Origin: Coriobacteriaceae bacterium
GTDB lineage: Bacteria > Actinomycetota > Coriobacteriia > Coriobacteriales > Coriobacteriaceae
Direction: 5' to 3'
DNA length: 64,000 nt
Assembly: GCA_025757745.1 (NCBI GenBank)
Contig: CP107217.1
Coordinates: forward strand, 1,922,001-1,986,000
A program made the position numbers and the translations under genes. Below the pieces are notes generated by a model, which was not told the origin of the DNA, ran no database searches, and saw only the letters and a program-made list of their open reading frames with translations. Shown here piece after piece: positions 36,544-46,143 of this stretch. The stretch's first letter is position 1, and the number at the start of each line of letters is the position of its first letter.

Positions 36544-38906
36544 GGATTCTCAAGCTCTTTAAAAAGCACGTCCTGGCACTGTTCACAGCTATCGTACTTA
36601 TCGTAATCAGCTGCAACGCCGATCTGGCGCTGCCTACCTATATGAGCGACATCGTCGACGTGGGCGTGCAGCAAGGCGGCATCGCCTCGCCCGTGCCCGA
36701 CACCATTCGCGCCGAATCGCTCGACGACCTCGAACTCTTCATGAGCGCCAAGGACGCCAAGGCTGTGGAGGCCGTGTTTAGCAAGGCTGACAAAAACGGC
36801 ATTCGAACGTACAAGGGCACCGAGGAAGAGCGTGCCGATGGAGGCAAAATTACCGACATTATGAGCCTGCCCGAGACCGTCGTCCTTTCGCTCAACCAGG
36901 GCATCGACGCCGACTCCATGGGAGACATGACCGGCACGTCCAGCGAGAAAGACGGCGACGCCGCTCAGGCCATGCCCACGCCCGAGCAAATGGCAGCGAT
37001 GACGCCCGAGCAGCTCGCCGAGATGCAGCAGAAGGCCGCAGCGGCGCAGAATATGCAAAAGCAGATCGACGCCGACGGCGGCAAGATCACCATGAAGAGC
37101 CTGCGCCTGGGTGTCGAGGGCGGTCTGGTAGACCAAAGCAAGCTCGTCGAGGGCGCCAACGAAATGGCGGACAAAATGGGCTCCATGTCGGGCTCCATCG
37201 TCACCCAGCGCGCCGTGAGCTATGTACAGGACGAGTACAAGGCGCAGGGCATCGACCCCGCCGACGTGCAGAACGCCTACCTGGGCCGCATGGCGACCAC
37301 GATGTTTGGTCTGTGTCTGGTGTCGCTGGTCGCCACCATCCTGACCGGTGCCGTGGCTTCGCGCACCGCCTGCTCCATCGCACGCGACCTGCGCCGCGAG
37401 ACCTTCAACAAGGTTATGCACTTCTCGCCGGCCGAGGTGGGCAAGTTTAGCCAGGCCTCGCTCATCACCCGCTGCACCAACGACATTCAGCAAATTCAGA
37501 TGGCCGCAACCCTGTTTATCCGCATGTGTCTGATGGCGCCCGTCATGGGCATCGTCGCCGTCATGCGCGTCCTGGCCAACCACACCGGCCTGGAGTGGAC
37601 CATCGCCGTGGCCATCATCGCGGTCTCGGCCGTCGTCGGCGTGCTTATGGGCCTCACTATGCCCAAATTCAAAAAGATGCAGAGCTTTGTGGACCGCGTG
37701 AACCTTACCGCCCGCGAGCTGCTCGACGGCCTTATGCCTATCCGCTCGTTCAACCGCGAGGAGCATGAGCTCGAGCGTTTTGACAAGGCTTCGCTCGACC
37801 TGATGACCACGCAGCTCTACACCAACCGCGCCATGAGCTTTATGATGCCGCTCATGATGCTGGTCATGAATTGCATCACCGTGCTTATCGTCTGGTTTGG
37901 CGCGCAGGGCGTGTCCGACGGCGTGATGCAGGTCGGCAACATGATGGCGTTTATCTCCTACACCATGCAGATCGTCATGGCGTTTATGATCCTCACCATG
38001 GTTTCGGTCATCCTGCCCCGCGCCGAGGTCGCAGCCGAGCGCGTGGAAGAGGTCATCACCTGCCCCACGAGCATCAACGACCCCTCCTCGCCCAAACTGC
38101 CCGCGACCAGCGCGTCACGCGGTGAGCTCACCTTCCGCGACGTGAGCTTCCAGTATCCCGATGCCCGCGCCGATGTCATCAGCGGCGTGAACTTCACCAC
38201 GCATGCCGGTCAGATGCTCGGCATCATTGGCTCCACGGGCTCGGGCAAGTCCACGCTCGTGCAGCTGATTCCGCGCCTGTACGACGTCACAGGCGGCAGC
38301 ATTTCACTCGACGGCATCGACGTGCGTGACATGACCCTTTCCGAGCTACGCCGCCGTATTGGTTATATCCCGCAGCAGGGTCGCCTGTTCTCGGGCACCG
38401 TCGAGAGCAACCTCAAGTTTGCCGGCGATATGGTGAGTGACGAGGATATGCGCCAGGCGGCACGCGTCGCCCAGGCGGAGGACTTTATCGCCGAGCGCGA
38501 GGGCGGCTACGACTCCCCCATCAGCCAGGGCGGATCCAATGTCTCGGGCGGCCAGCGCCAGCGCCTGGCCATCGCCCGCGCGCTGGCCAAAAAGCCCGAG
38601 GTCGTGGTGTTCGATGACTCGTTTAGTGCCCTCGACTACAAGACCGACGCGCGCCTGCGCGAGGAGCTGGCCAAAAACGTTACCGACGCCGCACTCGTGG
38701 TCGTGGCCCAGCGCATCGCGACCATCATGCACGCCGACCAGATTATCGTGCTCGACGACGGCCACGTGGTGGGCACTGGCACACACGAGGAGCTGCTGCA
38801 CAGCTGCCCGGCGTACCTGGAGATCGCACAGTCGCAGCTTTCAGCCGAGGAGCTGGGGCTTACCCAAGAAGAAATTGCAGCCGTCATGGAAGGAGGCGAG
38901 CGCTAA
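36540..38906 (+). CDS. ABC exporter half-transporter, degenerate-site subunit
   Basis: 788 aa, long for a half-exporter (~580). After the first helix there is a ~200-residue extracytoplasmic insertion rich in Met, Gln and Ala (PTPEQMAAMTPEQLAEMQQK). Then the remaining helices and an ATPase: Walker A GSTGSGKSTL, signature VSGGQRQRLAIARAL, Walker B VVVFDDSFSALD, where Asp replaces the catalytic Glu. That is the hallmark of the non-hydrolysing site in heterodimeric exporters such as BmrCD, LmrCD or TM287/288. Overlaps marR at its start and its partner at its end. Confidence 0.9.
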   Translation: MRILKLFKKHVLALFTAIVLIVISCNADLALPTYMSDIVDVGVQQGGIASPVPDTIRAESLDDLELFMSAKDAKAVEAVFSKADKNGIRTYKGTEEERADGGKITDIMSLPETVVLSLNQGIDADSMGDMTGTSSEKDGDAAQAMPTPEQMAAMTPEQLAEMQQKAAAAQNMQKQIDADGGKITMKSLRLGVEGGLVDQSKLVEGANEMADKMGSMSGSIVTQRAVSYVQDEYKAQGIDPADVQNAYLGRMATTMFGLCLVSLVATILTGAVASRTACSIARDLRRETFNKVMHFSPAEVGKFSQASLITRCTNDIQQIQMAATLFIRMCLMAPVMGIVAVMRVLANHTGLEWTIAVAIIAVSAVVGVLMGLTMPKFKKMQSFVDRVNLTARELLDGLMPIRSFNREEHELERFDKASLDLMTTQLYTNRAMSFMMPLMMLVMNCITVLIVWFGAQGVSDGVMQVGNMMAFISYTMQIVMAFMILTMVSVILPRAEVAAERVEEVITCPTSINDPSSPKLPATSASRGELTFRDVSFQYPDARADVISGVNFTTHAGQMLGIIGSTGSGKSTLVQLIPRLYDVTGGSISLDGIDVRDMTLSELRRRIGYIPQQGRLFSGTVESNLKFAGDMVSDEDMRQAARVAQAEDFIAEREGGYDSPISQGGSNVSGGQRQRLAIARALAKKPEVVVFDDSFSALDYKTDARLREELAKNVTDAALVVVAQRIATIMHADQIIVLDDGHVVGTGTHEELLHSCPAYLEIAQSQLSAEELGLTQEEIAAVMEGGER

Positions 38907-40762
38907 TGGCAGACGAGACCAAGACTCAGATTCCCAAGCCCACCCGCCGGCGCGGTCCTATGGGCCGTATGGGTGGCATGGGCCGCGGCGAAAAGGCCAA
39001 GGACTTTAAAGGCACCATGAGGCAGCTGCTCGGCTATATCGGCCAGCACAAGATTGCCGTGTTTGCTGCCGTCGCCTTTGCCGTGTGCTCGGTCATCTTT
39101 AACATTGTGGGGCCCAAGGTGCTCGGCCAGGTTACCACCAAACTGTTCGAAGGCCTGGTTGCCAAGGTCAACGGCACCGGCGACGTCGACTTTGACTGGA
39201 TCGCCAAGACGCTCGGCTTTTTGCTCTGCCTGTATCTGGCAAGCTCTGTCTGCAGCCTGGTCCAGGGCTGGCTCATGACCGGCGTCACGCAAAAGATCTG
39301 CTATCGCATGCGCAAGGAGATCGCCGCCAAGATCGCTGTCGTTCCAATGAGCTACTTCAACGGCCACAGCAAGGGCGACGTGCTCAGCCGCATCACCAAC
39401 GACGTCGATACGCTGGGCCAGTCGCTCAACCAGAGCGTGACCCAGCTCATCACGTCGGTGACGCAGATTATCGGCGTGCTCGTCATGATGCTGTCGATCA
39501 GCCTGCCGCTCACCGGCGTCACCGTGCTCACGCTGCCGGCCGCCGCGATTATCCTGACCGTAATGATTCACTTCTCGCAGCCATACTTCCGAGAGCAGCA
39601 GCAGGTTCTGGGTGCCGTCAACGGCATTATCGAGGAGGATTTTGCCGGCCAAAACGTCATTCAGGTGTTCGACCGCGCCGAGGCCTCAATCGAGGAGTTC
39701 GACCGTCAAAACGACCGCCTCTTTATTAGTGGCTGGCGCTCGCAGTTCCTGTCGGGCCTGATGATGCCGCTTATGAGCTTGGTGGGCAACATGGGCTACG
39801 TGGGCGTCGTCGTGGTGGGCGCGCAGCTCGCACTGACCGGCAATGCCACGCCCGGCGACATCCAGAGCTTTATCCAGTACGTTCGCAACTTTACGCAACC
39901 CGTACAGCAGCTGGGCAACGTGAGCAACACGATGCAGTCGATGGCCGCCGCCACCGAGCGTGTGTTTGAGTTCCTTGCCGCGCCCGAAGAGGAGCAGAAG
40001 TCCGACGCCCAGATTCCCGAGAAGCGCCCCGGCCACGTGGAGTTTGACCATGTCAAGTTTGGCTACACGCCCGACAAGACCATCATCCACGACTTTAGCT
40101 GCGAGGCACAGCCCGGCCAAACCATCGCCATCGTCGGCCCCACCGGCGCCGGCAAGACCACGCTCATCAAGCTGCTGCAGCGCTTCTACGACGTGGACGG
40201 CGGTTCACTGCGCGTCGAGGGCGTCGACGTGCGCGACTGGGACCGCGCGGCACTGCGCGGCGAGTTTGCCATGGTGCTGCAGGATACCTGGCTGTTTAAC
40301 GGCACCATCCGCGAGAACATCCGCTACGGACGCCCCGATGCGAGCGATGCCGAGGTCGAGGCCGCTGCACGCGCCGCACGCTGCGATCACTTTATCCATA
40401 CGCTCGCCGGCGGCTACGACTTTATGATCAACGAGGAGGGCACTAACCTGTCGCAGGGTCAGCGCCAGCTCGTGACCATTGCCCGTGCCATTTTGGCCGA
40501 TCGCCCGGCGCTCATTCTGGACGAGGCGACATCCAACGTCGATACCCGCACCGAGGAGCTCATCCAGCGCGCCATGGATGCGCTGATGCAGGGCCGTACC
40601 AGCTTTGTCATCGCGCACCGCCTGTCCACGATCCGCAACGCCGACGTGATCTTGGTAATTCGCGACGGCGACATCGTCGAAAAGGGCACGCACGACGAGC
40701 TGCTCGCCCAGGGCGGCTTCTACGCCGACCTGTACAACTCGCAGTTCGACGAGGCGGCGTAA
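38906..40762 (+). CDS. ABC exporter half-transporter, catalytic subunit
   Basis: 618 aa. N-terminal basic, Gly/Met/Arg-rich tail (RRGPMGRMGGMGRGEKAK), six membrane helices, ATPase with Walker A GPTGAGKTTL, signature LSQGQRQLVTIARAI and Walker B ALILDEATSNVD with the catalytic Glu. Its ATG shares one base with the TAA of the upstream partner. Together they form a heterodimeric drug or lipid exporter controlled by MarR. A strong terminator follows. Confidence 0.92.
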   Translation: MADETKTQIPKPTRRRGPMGRMGGMGRGEKAKDFKGTMRQLLGYIGQHKIAVFAAVAFAVCSVIFNIVGPKVLGQVTTKLFEGLVAKVNGTGDVDFDWIAKTLGFLLCLYLASSVCSLVQGWLMTGVTQKICYRMRKEIAAKIAVVPMSYFNGHSKGDVLSRITNDVDTLGQSLNQSVTQLITSVTQIIGVLVMMLSISLPLTGVTVLTLPAAAIILTVMIHFSQPYFREQQQVLGAVNGIIEEDFAGQNVIQVFDRAEASIEEFDRQNDRLFISGWRSQFLSGLMMPLMSLVGNMGYVGVVVVGAQLALTGNATPGDIQSFIQYVRNFTQPVQQLGNVSNTMQSMAAATERVFEFLAAPEEEQKSDAQIPEKRPGHVEFDHVKFGYTPDKTIIHDFSCEAQPGQTIAIVGPTGAGKTTLIKLLQRFYDVDGGSLRVEGVDVRDWDRAALRGEFAMVLQDTWLFNGTIRENIRYGRPDASDAEVEAAARAARCDHFIHTLAGGYDFMINEEGTNLSQGQRQLVTIARAILADRPALILDEATSNVDTRTEELIQRAMDALMQGRTSFVIAHRLSTIRNADVILVIRDGDIVEKGTHDELLAQGGFYADLYNSQFDEAA

Positions 40763-40794
40763 AACCGGCAGCAAACAACCGCAATGCCAAGAAA

Positions 40795-40828
40795 ACGGGG
40801 GCGCAGGACAACCTGCGCCCCCGTTTTG
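40795..40828 (+). terminator. Terminator of the marR-ABC operon
   Basis: ACGGGGGCGCAGG pairs with CCTGCGCCCCCGT, followed by TTTTGTG. Confidence 0.9.
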
Positions 40829-40885
40829 TGTCCTCCGAGCCTCGAAACGCCTTCCCTGGGGCCTGATTGACGCTCTCCCTCAAGG

Positions 40886-41124
40886 CCCCGTGGGCAAAAA
40901 ATGGCAAAAATGAGTACTGTCACTTTTTTTAGTAACAGCCAAAACTGCCCCAAACGACGTCTTTGCGGCCTAGATATTCCTTCAAATTGATCAAAACGCC
41001 CGGTAGCATGCTTCTGTGTGCCAACGTCAATGAACATATTTACTGTTGTGTCTATTATCTTGTAAGGTCGATATGATACTAAGCTAGCAACAGTACTCAT
41101 ATTTGCCATTTTTTGTCCACGGGG
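40886..41124. repeat. MITE-like element with 35-bp terminal inverted repeats
   Basis: The end starting CCCCGTGGGCAAAAAATGG (40886-40920) is repeated inverted at 41090-41124 with two mismatches (ending TTTTTTGTCCACGGGG). Between them are 169 bp of AT-richer DNA without an open frame. Lies between the exporter terminator and aroF. Confidence 0.8.
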
Positions 41125-41197
41125 TATGCCGCAGGAGATCCAACTTGCTCCAGCGTGCCGTACGCCGGTCCTCCCCTTCCAGCGAGTGCCGGCATTT

Positions 41198-41247
41198 CCC
41201 CAGATAAAACCGACCAAAATAAACCTGTCCCTTTTTGGCAGGTTTTG
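41198..41247 (-). repeat. V-family short repeat, copy 3
   Basis: Minus strand: AAAACCTGCCAAAAAGGGAC, then AGGTTTATTTTGGTCGGTTTT and ATCTGGGG. About 85 bp upstream of the aroF start. Confidence 0.65.
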
Positions 41248-41332
41248 CTTGCACTTTAGCGTGCGACAGCGGATAATGCCGAGCATTCGACAATACGCTT
41301 ATTGTTCTTTCTATAGATTGAGGAGGCCCCGC

Positions 41333-42364
41333 ATGGCCATGGATTTCAAACGCAGGCTGCCGATCCCCATGGAGATCCGCGAGGAGATGCCGCTTTCCGC
41401 CGAGCTTACTGCCAAAAAGCAGGCATTTGACGCCGAGGTCGCCAAAGTCTTTACCGGCGAGGACGCGCGCAAGGTACTCATCATCGGCCCGTGCTCTGCC
41501 GACCGCGAAGATTCGGTGCTTGAGTACATGAACCGGCTGGCCAAGGTCGCCGAAGAGGTCAAGGACAAGCTCATCATCATTCCGCGCGTCTACACCAACA
41601 AGCCGCGCACCAAAGGCACCGGCTACAAGGGTCTGCTGCACAACCCCGACCCCGAGGCGCCCGATGACCTGCTCGAAGGCGTTAAGGCCATTCGCCACAT
41701 GCACCTGCGCGTCATCGAGGAGACCGGTTTCTTTACCGCCGACGAGATGCTCTACCCGTCCAACTACCAGTACCTCGTCGACCTGCTGAGCTACGTCGCC
41801 GTAGGCGCCCGCTCGGTCGAAAACCAGGAGCATCGCTTGGTATCGAGCGGCATTTCGGTGCCTGTGGGCATGAAGAACCCCACCGCCGGTTCCACCACCG
41901 TCATGCTCAACTCCATCTACGCCGCCCAGGCACATCAGAGCTTTATCTTCCGCAACTGGGAGGTTGAATGCGACGGCAATCCGCTCGCACACGCCGTCAT
42001 GCGTGGCTACATCGGTCTCGACGGTCGTACCTACCCCAATTACCACTACGAGCACCTGGAGCGCCTGGCCGAGCGCTATACCGAGCATGCCGGCTATGCC
42101 AACCCGGCAGCGGTCATCGACTGCAACCACGACAACTCGGGCAAACGTCCGCTGGAGCAGTATCGTATTTGCAAGGAGGTGCTCGACAGCTGCCGCCGCA
42201 ATGAGTCCGTCTCTAAGCTAGTCAAGGGCTTTATGATCGAGTCCTACCTGGAGGACGGCAATCAGCCGGTCGACGGCGGCGTCTTTGGCAAGTCGATCAC
42301 CGACCCGTGCCTGGGCTGGGAAAAGACCGACTACCTCATCCACGAAATCGCGGAGCGGGTGTAG
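41333..42364 (+). CDS. aroF: 3-deoxy-7-phosphoheptulonate (DAHP) synthase, class I
   Basis: 343 aa from the ATG at 41333 (GAGGAGG six bases upstream; the frame is open further up without a site). Condenses phosphoenolpyruvate and erythrose 4-phosphate, the entry to aromatic amino acids. IIGPCSADREDSVLEYM, IPRVYTNKPRTKGTGYKGL, VGMKNPTAGS and CNHDNSGKRPLEQ (metal and PEP ligands) match the E. coli AroFGH type. Which amino acid inhibits it cannot be told. The Q-family hairpin starts at the base after the stop. Confidence 0.93.
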   Translation: MAMDFKRRLPIPMEIREEMPLSAELTAKKQAFDAEVAKVFTGEDARKVLIIGPCSADREDSVLEYMNRLAKVAEEVKDKLIIIPRVYTNKPRTKGTGYKGLLHNPDPEAPDDLLEGVKAIRHMHLRVIEETGFFTADEMLYPSNYQYLVDLLSYVAVGARSVENQEHRLVSSGISVPVGMKNPTAGSTTVMLNSIYAAQAHQSFIFRNWEVECDGNPLAHAVMRGYIGLDGRTYPNYHYEHLERLAERYTEHAGYANPAAVIDCNHDNSGKRPLEQYRICKEVLDSCRRNESVSKLVKGFMIESYLEDGNQPVDGGVFGKSITDPCLGWEKTDYLIHEIAERV

Positions 42365-42543
42365 GTTACGGCGTTTTACCAAACGCCGTAACCGGCCGAC
42401 GCTGCGCGGGTCGCATTTGGACAATCTGACGTTCAACTTCAAGGGCGCGACCAGAAGGTCAGCGCCCTTTCGTTTCACGTCACCTTGTCTCAAATGCGAC
42501 CCGCTCGCTGTCCGTCCTCTAACCGCGGCGTTGTCTTGCTCCG
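42365..42543 (+). repeat. Q-family element, copy 2, after aroF
   Basis: Hairpin 42365-42392, then CCGACGCTGC, outer stem GCGGGTCGCATTTG/CAAATGCGACCCGC (42406-42419/42491-42504), CAATCTGACGTTCAACTTC, inner stem AAGGGCGC/GCGCCCTT capped by GACCAGAAGGTC, CGTTTCACGTCACCTTGTC, then CTCGCTGTCCG and GGCGTTGTCTTG. The single-stranded blocks match copy 3 while both stems have different sequences that still pair. Confidence 0.85.
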
Positions 42544-42547
42544 GATG

Positions 42548-42596
42548 TAGCAGTTAGGGACGCTCCTTTTCTGTCGGCAGTTTGGGACACTCCTTG
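42548..42596 (-). repeat. U-family short repeat, copy 1
   Basis: Minus strand: GGAGTGTCCCAAACTGCC, GACAGAAAAGGAGCGTCCCT, AACTGC. A close copy is at 63597-63642. Confidence 0.6.
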
Positions 42597-42598
42597 GG

Positions 42599-42654
42599 TA
42601 GTCGTTGGGGACATTCTTGTTTGACTAGTCGTTTAAGAACGTCCCCAACGACTA
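42599..42654. repeat. T-family palindrome, copy 1
   Basis: TAGTCGTTGGGGACATTCTT (42599-42618) pairs with 42635-42654 with one mismatch; loop contains GACTAGTC. The second copy, at 57247, likewise lies next to a Q element. Confidence 0.75.
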
Positions 42655-42788
42655 TCACTCTGTCAAACATGCCCTCGAGTCGCACGGTTCCCTTCGAATC
42701 GATCATACAAGCCCCCAATCTGTTCGGTTTCCCCAGATTGTGAGCCCGCATACCCAAGCCGCACGGCCCGCCGTTCAGCTGAAACCAC

Positions 42789-42833
42789 CTACCAAAAAGG
42801 GACAGGTTAATTTGGGCAGCTTTTATCTGGGCA
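42789..42833 (+). repeat. V-family short repeat, copy 4
   Basis: CTACCAAAAAGGGACAGGTT then AATTTGGGCAGCTTTTATCT, matching copies 2 and 3. Confidence 0.6.
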
Positions 42834-42842
42834 AACGTCCAA

Positions 42843-42876
42843 ACCGCCGCGAGAGAGCTGCCTTCCCTCGCGGCGG
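42843..42876. terminator. Terminator-like hairpin
   Basis: CCGCCGCGAG pairs with CTCGCGGCGG; TCTTCT follows on the plus strand and TTTGG on the minus strand. Very similar to the stronger hairpin at 43036. Confidence 0.5.
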
Positions 42877-42893
42877 TCTTCTAGCAGAAAAAC

Positions 42894-43014
42894 CAAGTGA
42901 GTAGACTTTTTGCAGGAAGCCAAGCACGCCCCAAAACGCCACGGCTCTGACCTGCGGTTTTATTGAGCATTTGTCGCGATGTGCTTGGCAGGTTCAAAAT
43001 AGTCTACTCACTTG
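42894..43014. repeat. CCGCAGG-type palindromic element
   Basis: CAAGTGAGTAGACT (42894-42907) pairs with 43001-43014; a second stem CCAAGCAC/GTGCTTGG lies inside. The core GCTCTGACCTGCGGTTTT is shared with the element at 47336. Confidence 0.75.
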
Positions 43015-43035
43015 TATCTAAGACGCACCAGATTG

Positions 43036-43077
43036 GCAAAAACCGCCGCGAAAGGGCCCCTGGTCCCTTCGCGGCGG
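43036..43077 (-). terminator. Terminator of the BceB-like permease gene
   Basis: On the minus strand the stem CCGCCGCGAAGGG/CCCTTTCGCGGCGG is followed by TTTTTGCC, 39 bp past the permease stop. Confidence 0.85.
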
Positions 43078-43115
43078 TCATACGCCTCTGATTTTGCGAC
43101 GATTTTGCCCGCTTG

Positions 43116-45368
43116 TTACTCGCTGTAACGGGTGGCGATGGCAGCTTGTACCATGCCGGTGCTCATGAGATAGGTCACCAGGAAGTAGCCACCGTATGCT
43201 GCCAGGAAGATTGCACAGGTGAGGCCCACGGTGCCGCCGATGCTCATATTTCCGAAAATGCTCACCAGCTCGATGATCACCTTAAGTGCCACAAAGGAGT
43301 GCGCCAGGCCCACTGCCAGCGGGAACAGGAAGAATACCGCTTGCTGCGCCATCACCGAATGGCGAATCTGGCGGTCGTCGCAGCCGATCTGTGCCAGCAC
43401 ACGATAGCTGCGGCTGCCGTCGGCCACGTTGGAGAGTTGCTGGATCGACAGAATCGCCGCGCATGCAACGACCAATACAAAGCCGATGTAGATGGCTAGG
43501 TAGCTAATAAGACCGTTCATTTGCGCTGCTTGCGTGTACATCTCGGAGCGTGTGATGAAGGTTCCCCACGACCCCGGCTCCTTGCCGTCAACGAGCAGAT
43601 TGTCGAGCACAGTGTATTTAATACTCTCGTCTGCCTCGGTCGTATCCATCCCCTGTTTGTAGTTAACGAGCAGGCTACTGGAATACGGCTGCAGATTAAG
43701 TTGGGACAACAGCTCGTCGGCAACGACGACGGTACCCGGATTACTGCCCATCGCCGAGTTGGCGATGGCCGCCGTATCTTCGTCCGACTTATCGGCTGCG
43801 GGCTTGAGTGTATGCCCGCCCAAGGTGAGGGTATGGCCGCCGGCCATGTATTTGGTGTACAGGTCGACCAGCTCGCCGCCCATATCACACGTGAGCAGAT
43901 ACTGGTCGTGACCGATGTGCACCGGCTCCTCGCCCATCATCTGGCGCAGTTTGTTGTACTGGCTCGCCGGCGTCACAAACAGACCCATCGCATCGGCATT
44001 GCTACCCCCGAACGCCTTGGGAAGCTTTTCGCCCATGATCTTGCACATCTCACTTGGGGTCACCGAAGGATTCGAGCCGCCAACCGGGTAACTCAGATAC
44101 GAATCGATCTGCACATGCTCACCGGCAACATCGGCGATATTGACCTTCTTGCCGGTCTCGTCGTTGTTGTCCGCCGACTTGCCCTTAATGCCGTCCGCAA
44201 CGTTATCGGAATCGATACGATCGCCGTGCCATGGATCGCCGTGCCATGCGGGGTACAAATCGACCGTTGTATCGGCCAGCACCATGCGATCGGCTTCAGA
44301 CGGATTGATGTACTCTTTGTAGTAGTCAAGCGTATCGGGCGTGTAATAGACATACGTCTGAGACACGTCAACAGGGTTATAGCGCTCCAGGTTCTCGTTC
44401 ATCACGTTGGCAATCGACATACCGCACGTCACCGAGGTGATGGCCAAAAACAGGAGCATCGCGATGACGCCCATCGAAAAGCACACCGTGTTGACCTTGG
44501 CCGCAAGCTGGCGCACGGTAAACATGTTGAGGCCGCGCCAATACACGCCGCGCAGGCTCTGCAGCAGCTTGATGAGCATGCCTGAGAGTCCCCAGAACAG
44601 GGCAAAGGTGCCCACGGTAACCATAGCGGTCGTAATACCAAACTGGTTCATGGCCTCTTGCAGCTTGCTGTCCGTCGCGGTTAGCGGGAACCCATCACGT
44701 AGCAGACGGTAATAGGCCACGCCCACAAGCGCCACGCCCACGGCAAAGATGGCAATCGCAATCCAGGGGTTGCGTGTCTTGATGCTCTCGTTGCGACGCT
44801 CGGCACCCATAAGCTCGATAAGTTTGGTACGACGCACGGCGCGAAGGTTCAGCAGTAGCGTGAGCACAAACATCACGAGCATGCAGACAAGGGTCAGGTT
44901 GAACGCATGCACCGAGAAAAAGAAGTGGAAATTGGCGATCTGTGTCTTAAAAAGCGAGGCCGTAAAGAACGTCATGAGCTGGGAGAGTCCCACACCCAGC
45001 ACAATGCCGGCGACAAAGGCCACGACCGAGACAATCACCGTCTCGAGCGCCATGATCGTGGCGACGCGTCCGCGCCCCATGCCGAGCACCTGATACAGGC
45101 CAAACTCCTTCTTGCGGCGTTTCATGATGAAGTTATTGGCATACACCATCAAAAAGGCCATGACACCGGCCAAAAAGTACGTCAGGTCGCCGAGCATGCT
45201 GCCCATAACCTGCGCCAAGCCCTTTTCATCGATGCCGGCGATGTCGACTTGCATCGAGATGGTGTTAAAGGCATAGAAGACCGTGACGCCCAGGGTGAGC
45301 GTCAAAAGGTAGACGAGGTAGTCGCGGCCGGCGCGGCGGACGTTGCCCCAAGCGAGTTTACAGAGCAT
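43116..45368 (-). CDS. FtsX-type ABC transporter permease (BceB-like)
   Basis: 750 aa from the ATG at 45368, which overlaps the ATPase stop by 11 bp (a GTG at 45380 is an alternative). About ten membrane helices with a large extracytoplasmic domain between residues ~300 and 600. N-terminal KLAWGNVRRAGRDYLVYLL and the RRKKEFGLYQVLGMGRG segment are typical of BceB/VraG permeases for peptide-antibiotic sensing and removal. No two-component genes adjoin it, unlike classical Bce modules, so its role is uncertain. Confidence 0.88.
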   Translation of the reverse strand: MLCKLAWGNVRRAGRDYLVYLLTLTLGVTVFYAFNTISMQVDIAGIDEKGLAQVMGSMLGDLTYFLAGVMAFLMVYANNFIMKRRKKEFGLYQVLGMGRGRVATIMALETVIVSVVAFVAGIVLGVGLSQLMTFFTASLFKTQIANFHFFFSVHAFNLTLVCMLVMFVLTLLLNLRAVRRTKLIELMGAERRNESIKTRNPWIAIAIFAVGVALVGVAYYRLLRDGFPLTATDSKLQEAMNQFGITTAMVTVGTFALFWGLSGMLIKLLQSLRGVYWRGLNMFTVRQLAAKVNTVCFSMGVIAMLLFLAITSVTCGMSIANVMNENLERYNPVDVSQTYVYYTPDTLDYYKEYINPSEADRMVLADTTVDLYPAWHGDPWHGDRIDSDNVADGIKGKSADNNDETGKKVNIADVAGEHVQIDSYLSYPVGGSNPSVTPSEMCKIMGEKLPKAFGGSNADAMGLFVTPASQYNKLRQMMGEEPVHIGHDQYLLTCDMGGELVDLYTKYMAGGHTLTLGGHTLKPAADKSDEDTAAIANSAMGSNPGTVVVADELLSQLNLQPYSSSLLVNYKQGMDTTEADESIKYTVLDNLLVDGKEPGSWGTFITRSEMYTQAAQMNGLISYLAIYIGFVLVVACAAILSIQQLSNVADGSRSYRVLAQIGCDDRQIRHSVMAQQAVFFLFPLAVGLAHSFVALKVIIELVSIFGNMSIGGTVGLTCAIFLAAYGGYFLVTYLMSTGMVQAAIATRYSE

Positions 45369-46143
45369 CGGAGCCCTCACCGCCCATCATGGCAACGACC
45401 TCCATAATGCGGTCGAAGAACTCTCGGCGGTCGGTGTCGCCGCGGCGCAGCTCGGTGAAGATCTTGCCGTCGCGAATGAACAGCACGCGGCTCGTGTAGC
45501 TGGCGGCAAAGCTGTCGTGCGTGACCATGAGCACGGTGGCGCGTAGGCGGCGGTTAAGGGCCTCCAGGCTCTCGAGCAGCAGGCGAGCGCTCTTGGAATC
45601 GAGGGCGCCGGTGGGCTCGTCGGCCATGATCATGGTTGGGTCGGTGACGAGCGCGCGAGCCGCGGCAACGCGCTGCTGCTGACCGCCGGACATCTGGTAG
45701 GGATACTTGTCGAGCACCTGGCTGATGGACAGGCGCGCGGCCACATCCTGCACGCGAGTCGAAATCTCTGCCGAGTTTGTGCGGGCGATGGTGAGCGGCA
45801 GGGCGATGTTCTCGCGCGCCGTGAGCGTATCGAGCAGGTTGGAATCCTGGAAGATAAAGCCGAGCTCCTCGCGGCGGAACTGCGAAAGCTTAGCCTGCTT
45901 CATGCGTGTTACGTCCTGCCCGTTGATGCGGATGGTGCCGCTCGTGGCGCTATCGATGGTCGAGACGCAGTTGAGCAACGTCGACTTGCCCGAGCCCGAG
46001 GCGCCCATGATGCCAACGAATTCGGCGCGGTTGACGGTAAAGCTGACATCGTTGAGCGCGCGGGTCACGTTGCCCAGCGCTCCATATACCTTTTCGAGAT
46101 GCGCGACCTCCAGTACCGGGGTCGCCATGTGCGTGGTTTGCAT
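45358..46143 (-). CDS. ABC transporter ATPase (BceA-like)
   Basis: 261 aa; start at 46143 has AAAGGA upstream. Walker A GASGSGKSTLLN, Q-loop GFIFQDSNLLDT, signature MSGGQQQRVAAARAL, Walker B MIMADEPTGALD, switch MVTHDS. The FIFQD and NLLDTL context is the BceA/SalX type. Energises the overlapping permease gene downstream. Confidence 0.92.
   Translation of the reverse strand: MQTTHMATPVLEVAHLEKVYGALGNVTRALNDVSFTVNRAEFVGIMGASGSGKSTLLNCVSTIDSATSGTIRINGQDVTRMKQAKLSQFRREELGFIFQDSNLLDTLTARENIALPLTIARTNSAEISTRVQDVAARLSISQVLDKYPYQMSGGQQQRVAAARALVTDPTMIMADEPTGALDSKSARLLLESLEALNRRLRATVLMVTHDSFAASYTSRVLFIRDGKIFTELRRGDTDRREFFDRIMEVVAMMGGEGSDAL

Noticed and set aside
43116..46143. Complete Bce-type resistance module with two-component system
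   Set aside because: No kinase or regulator genes adjoin this ABC pair; the two-component system at 11551-13610 belongs to another transporter.
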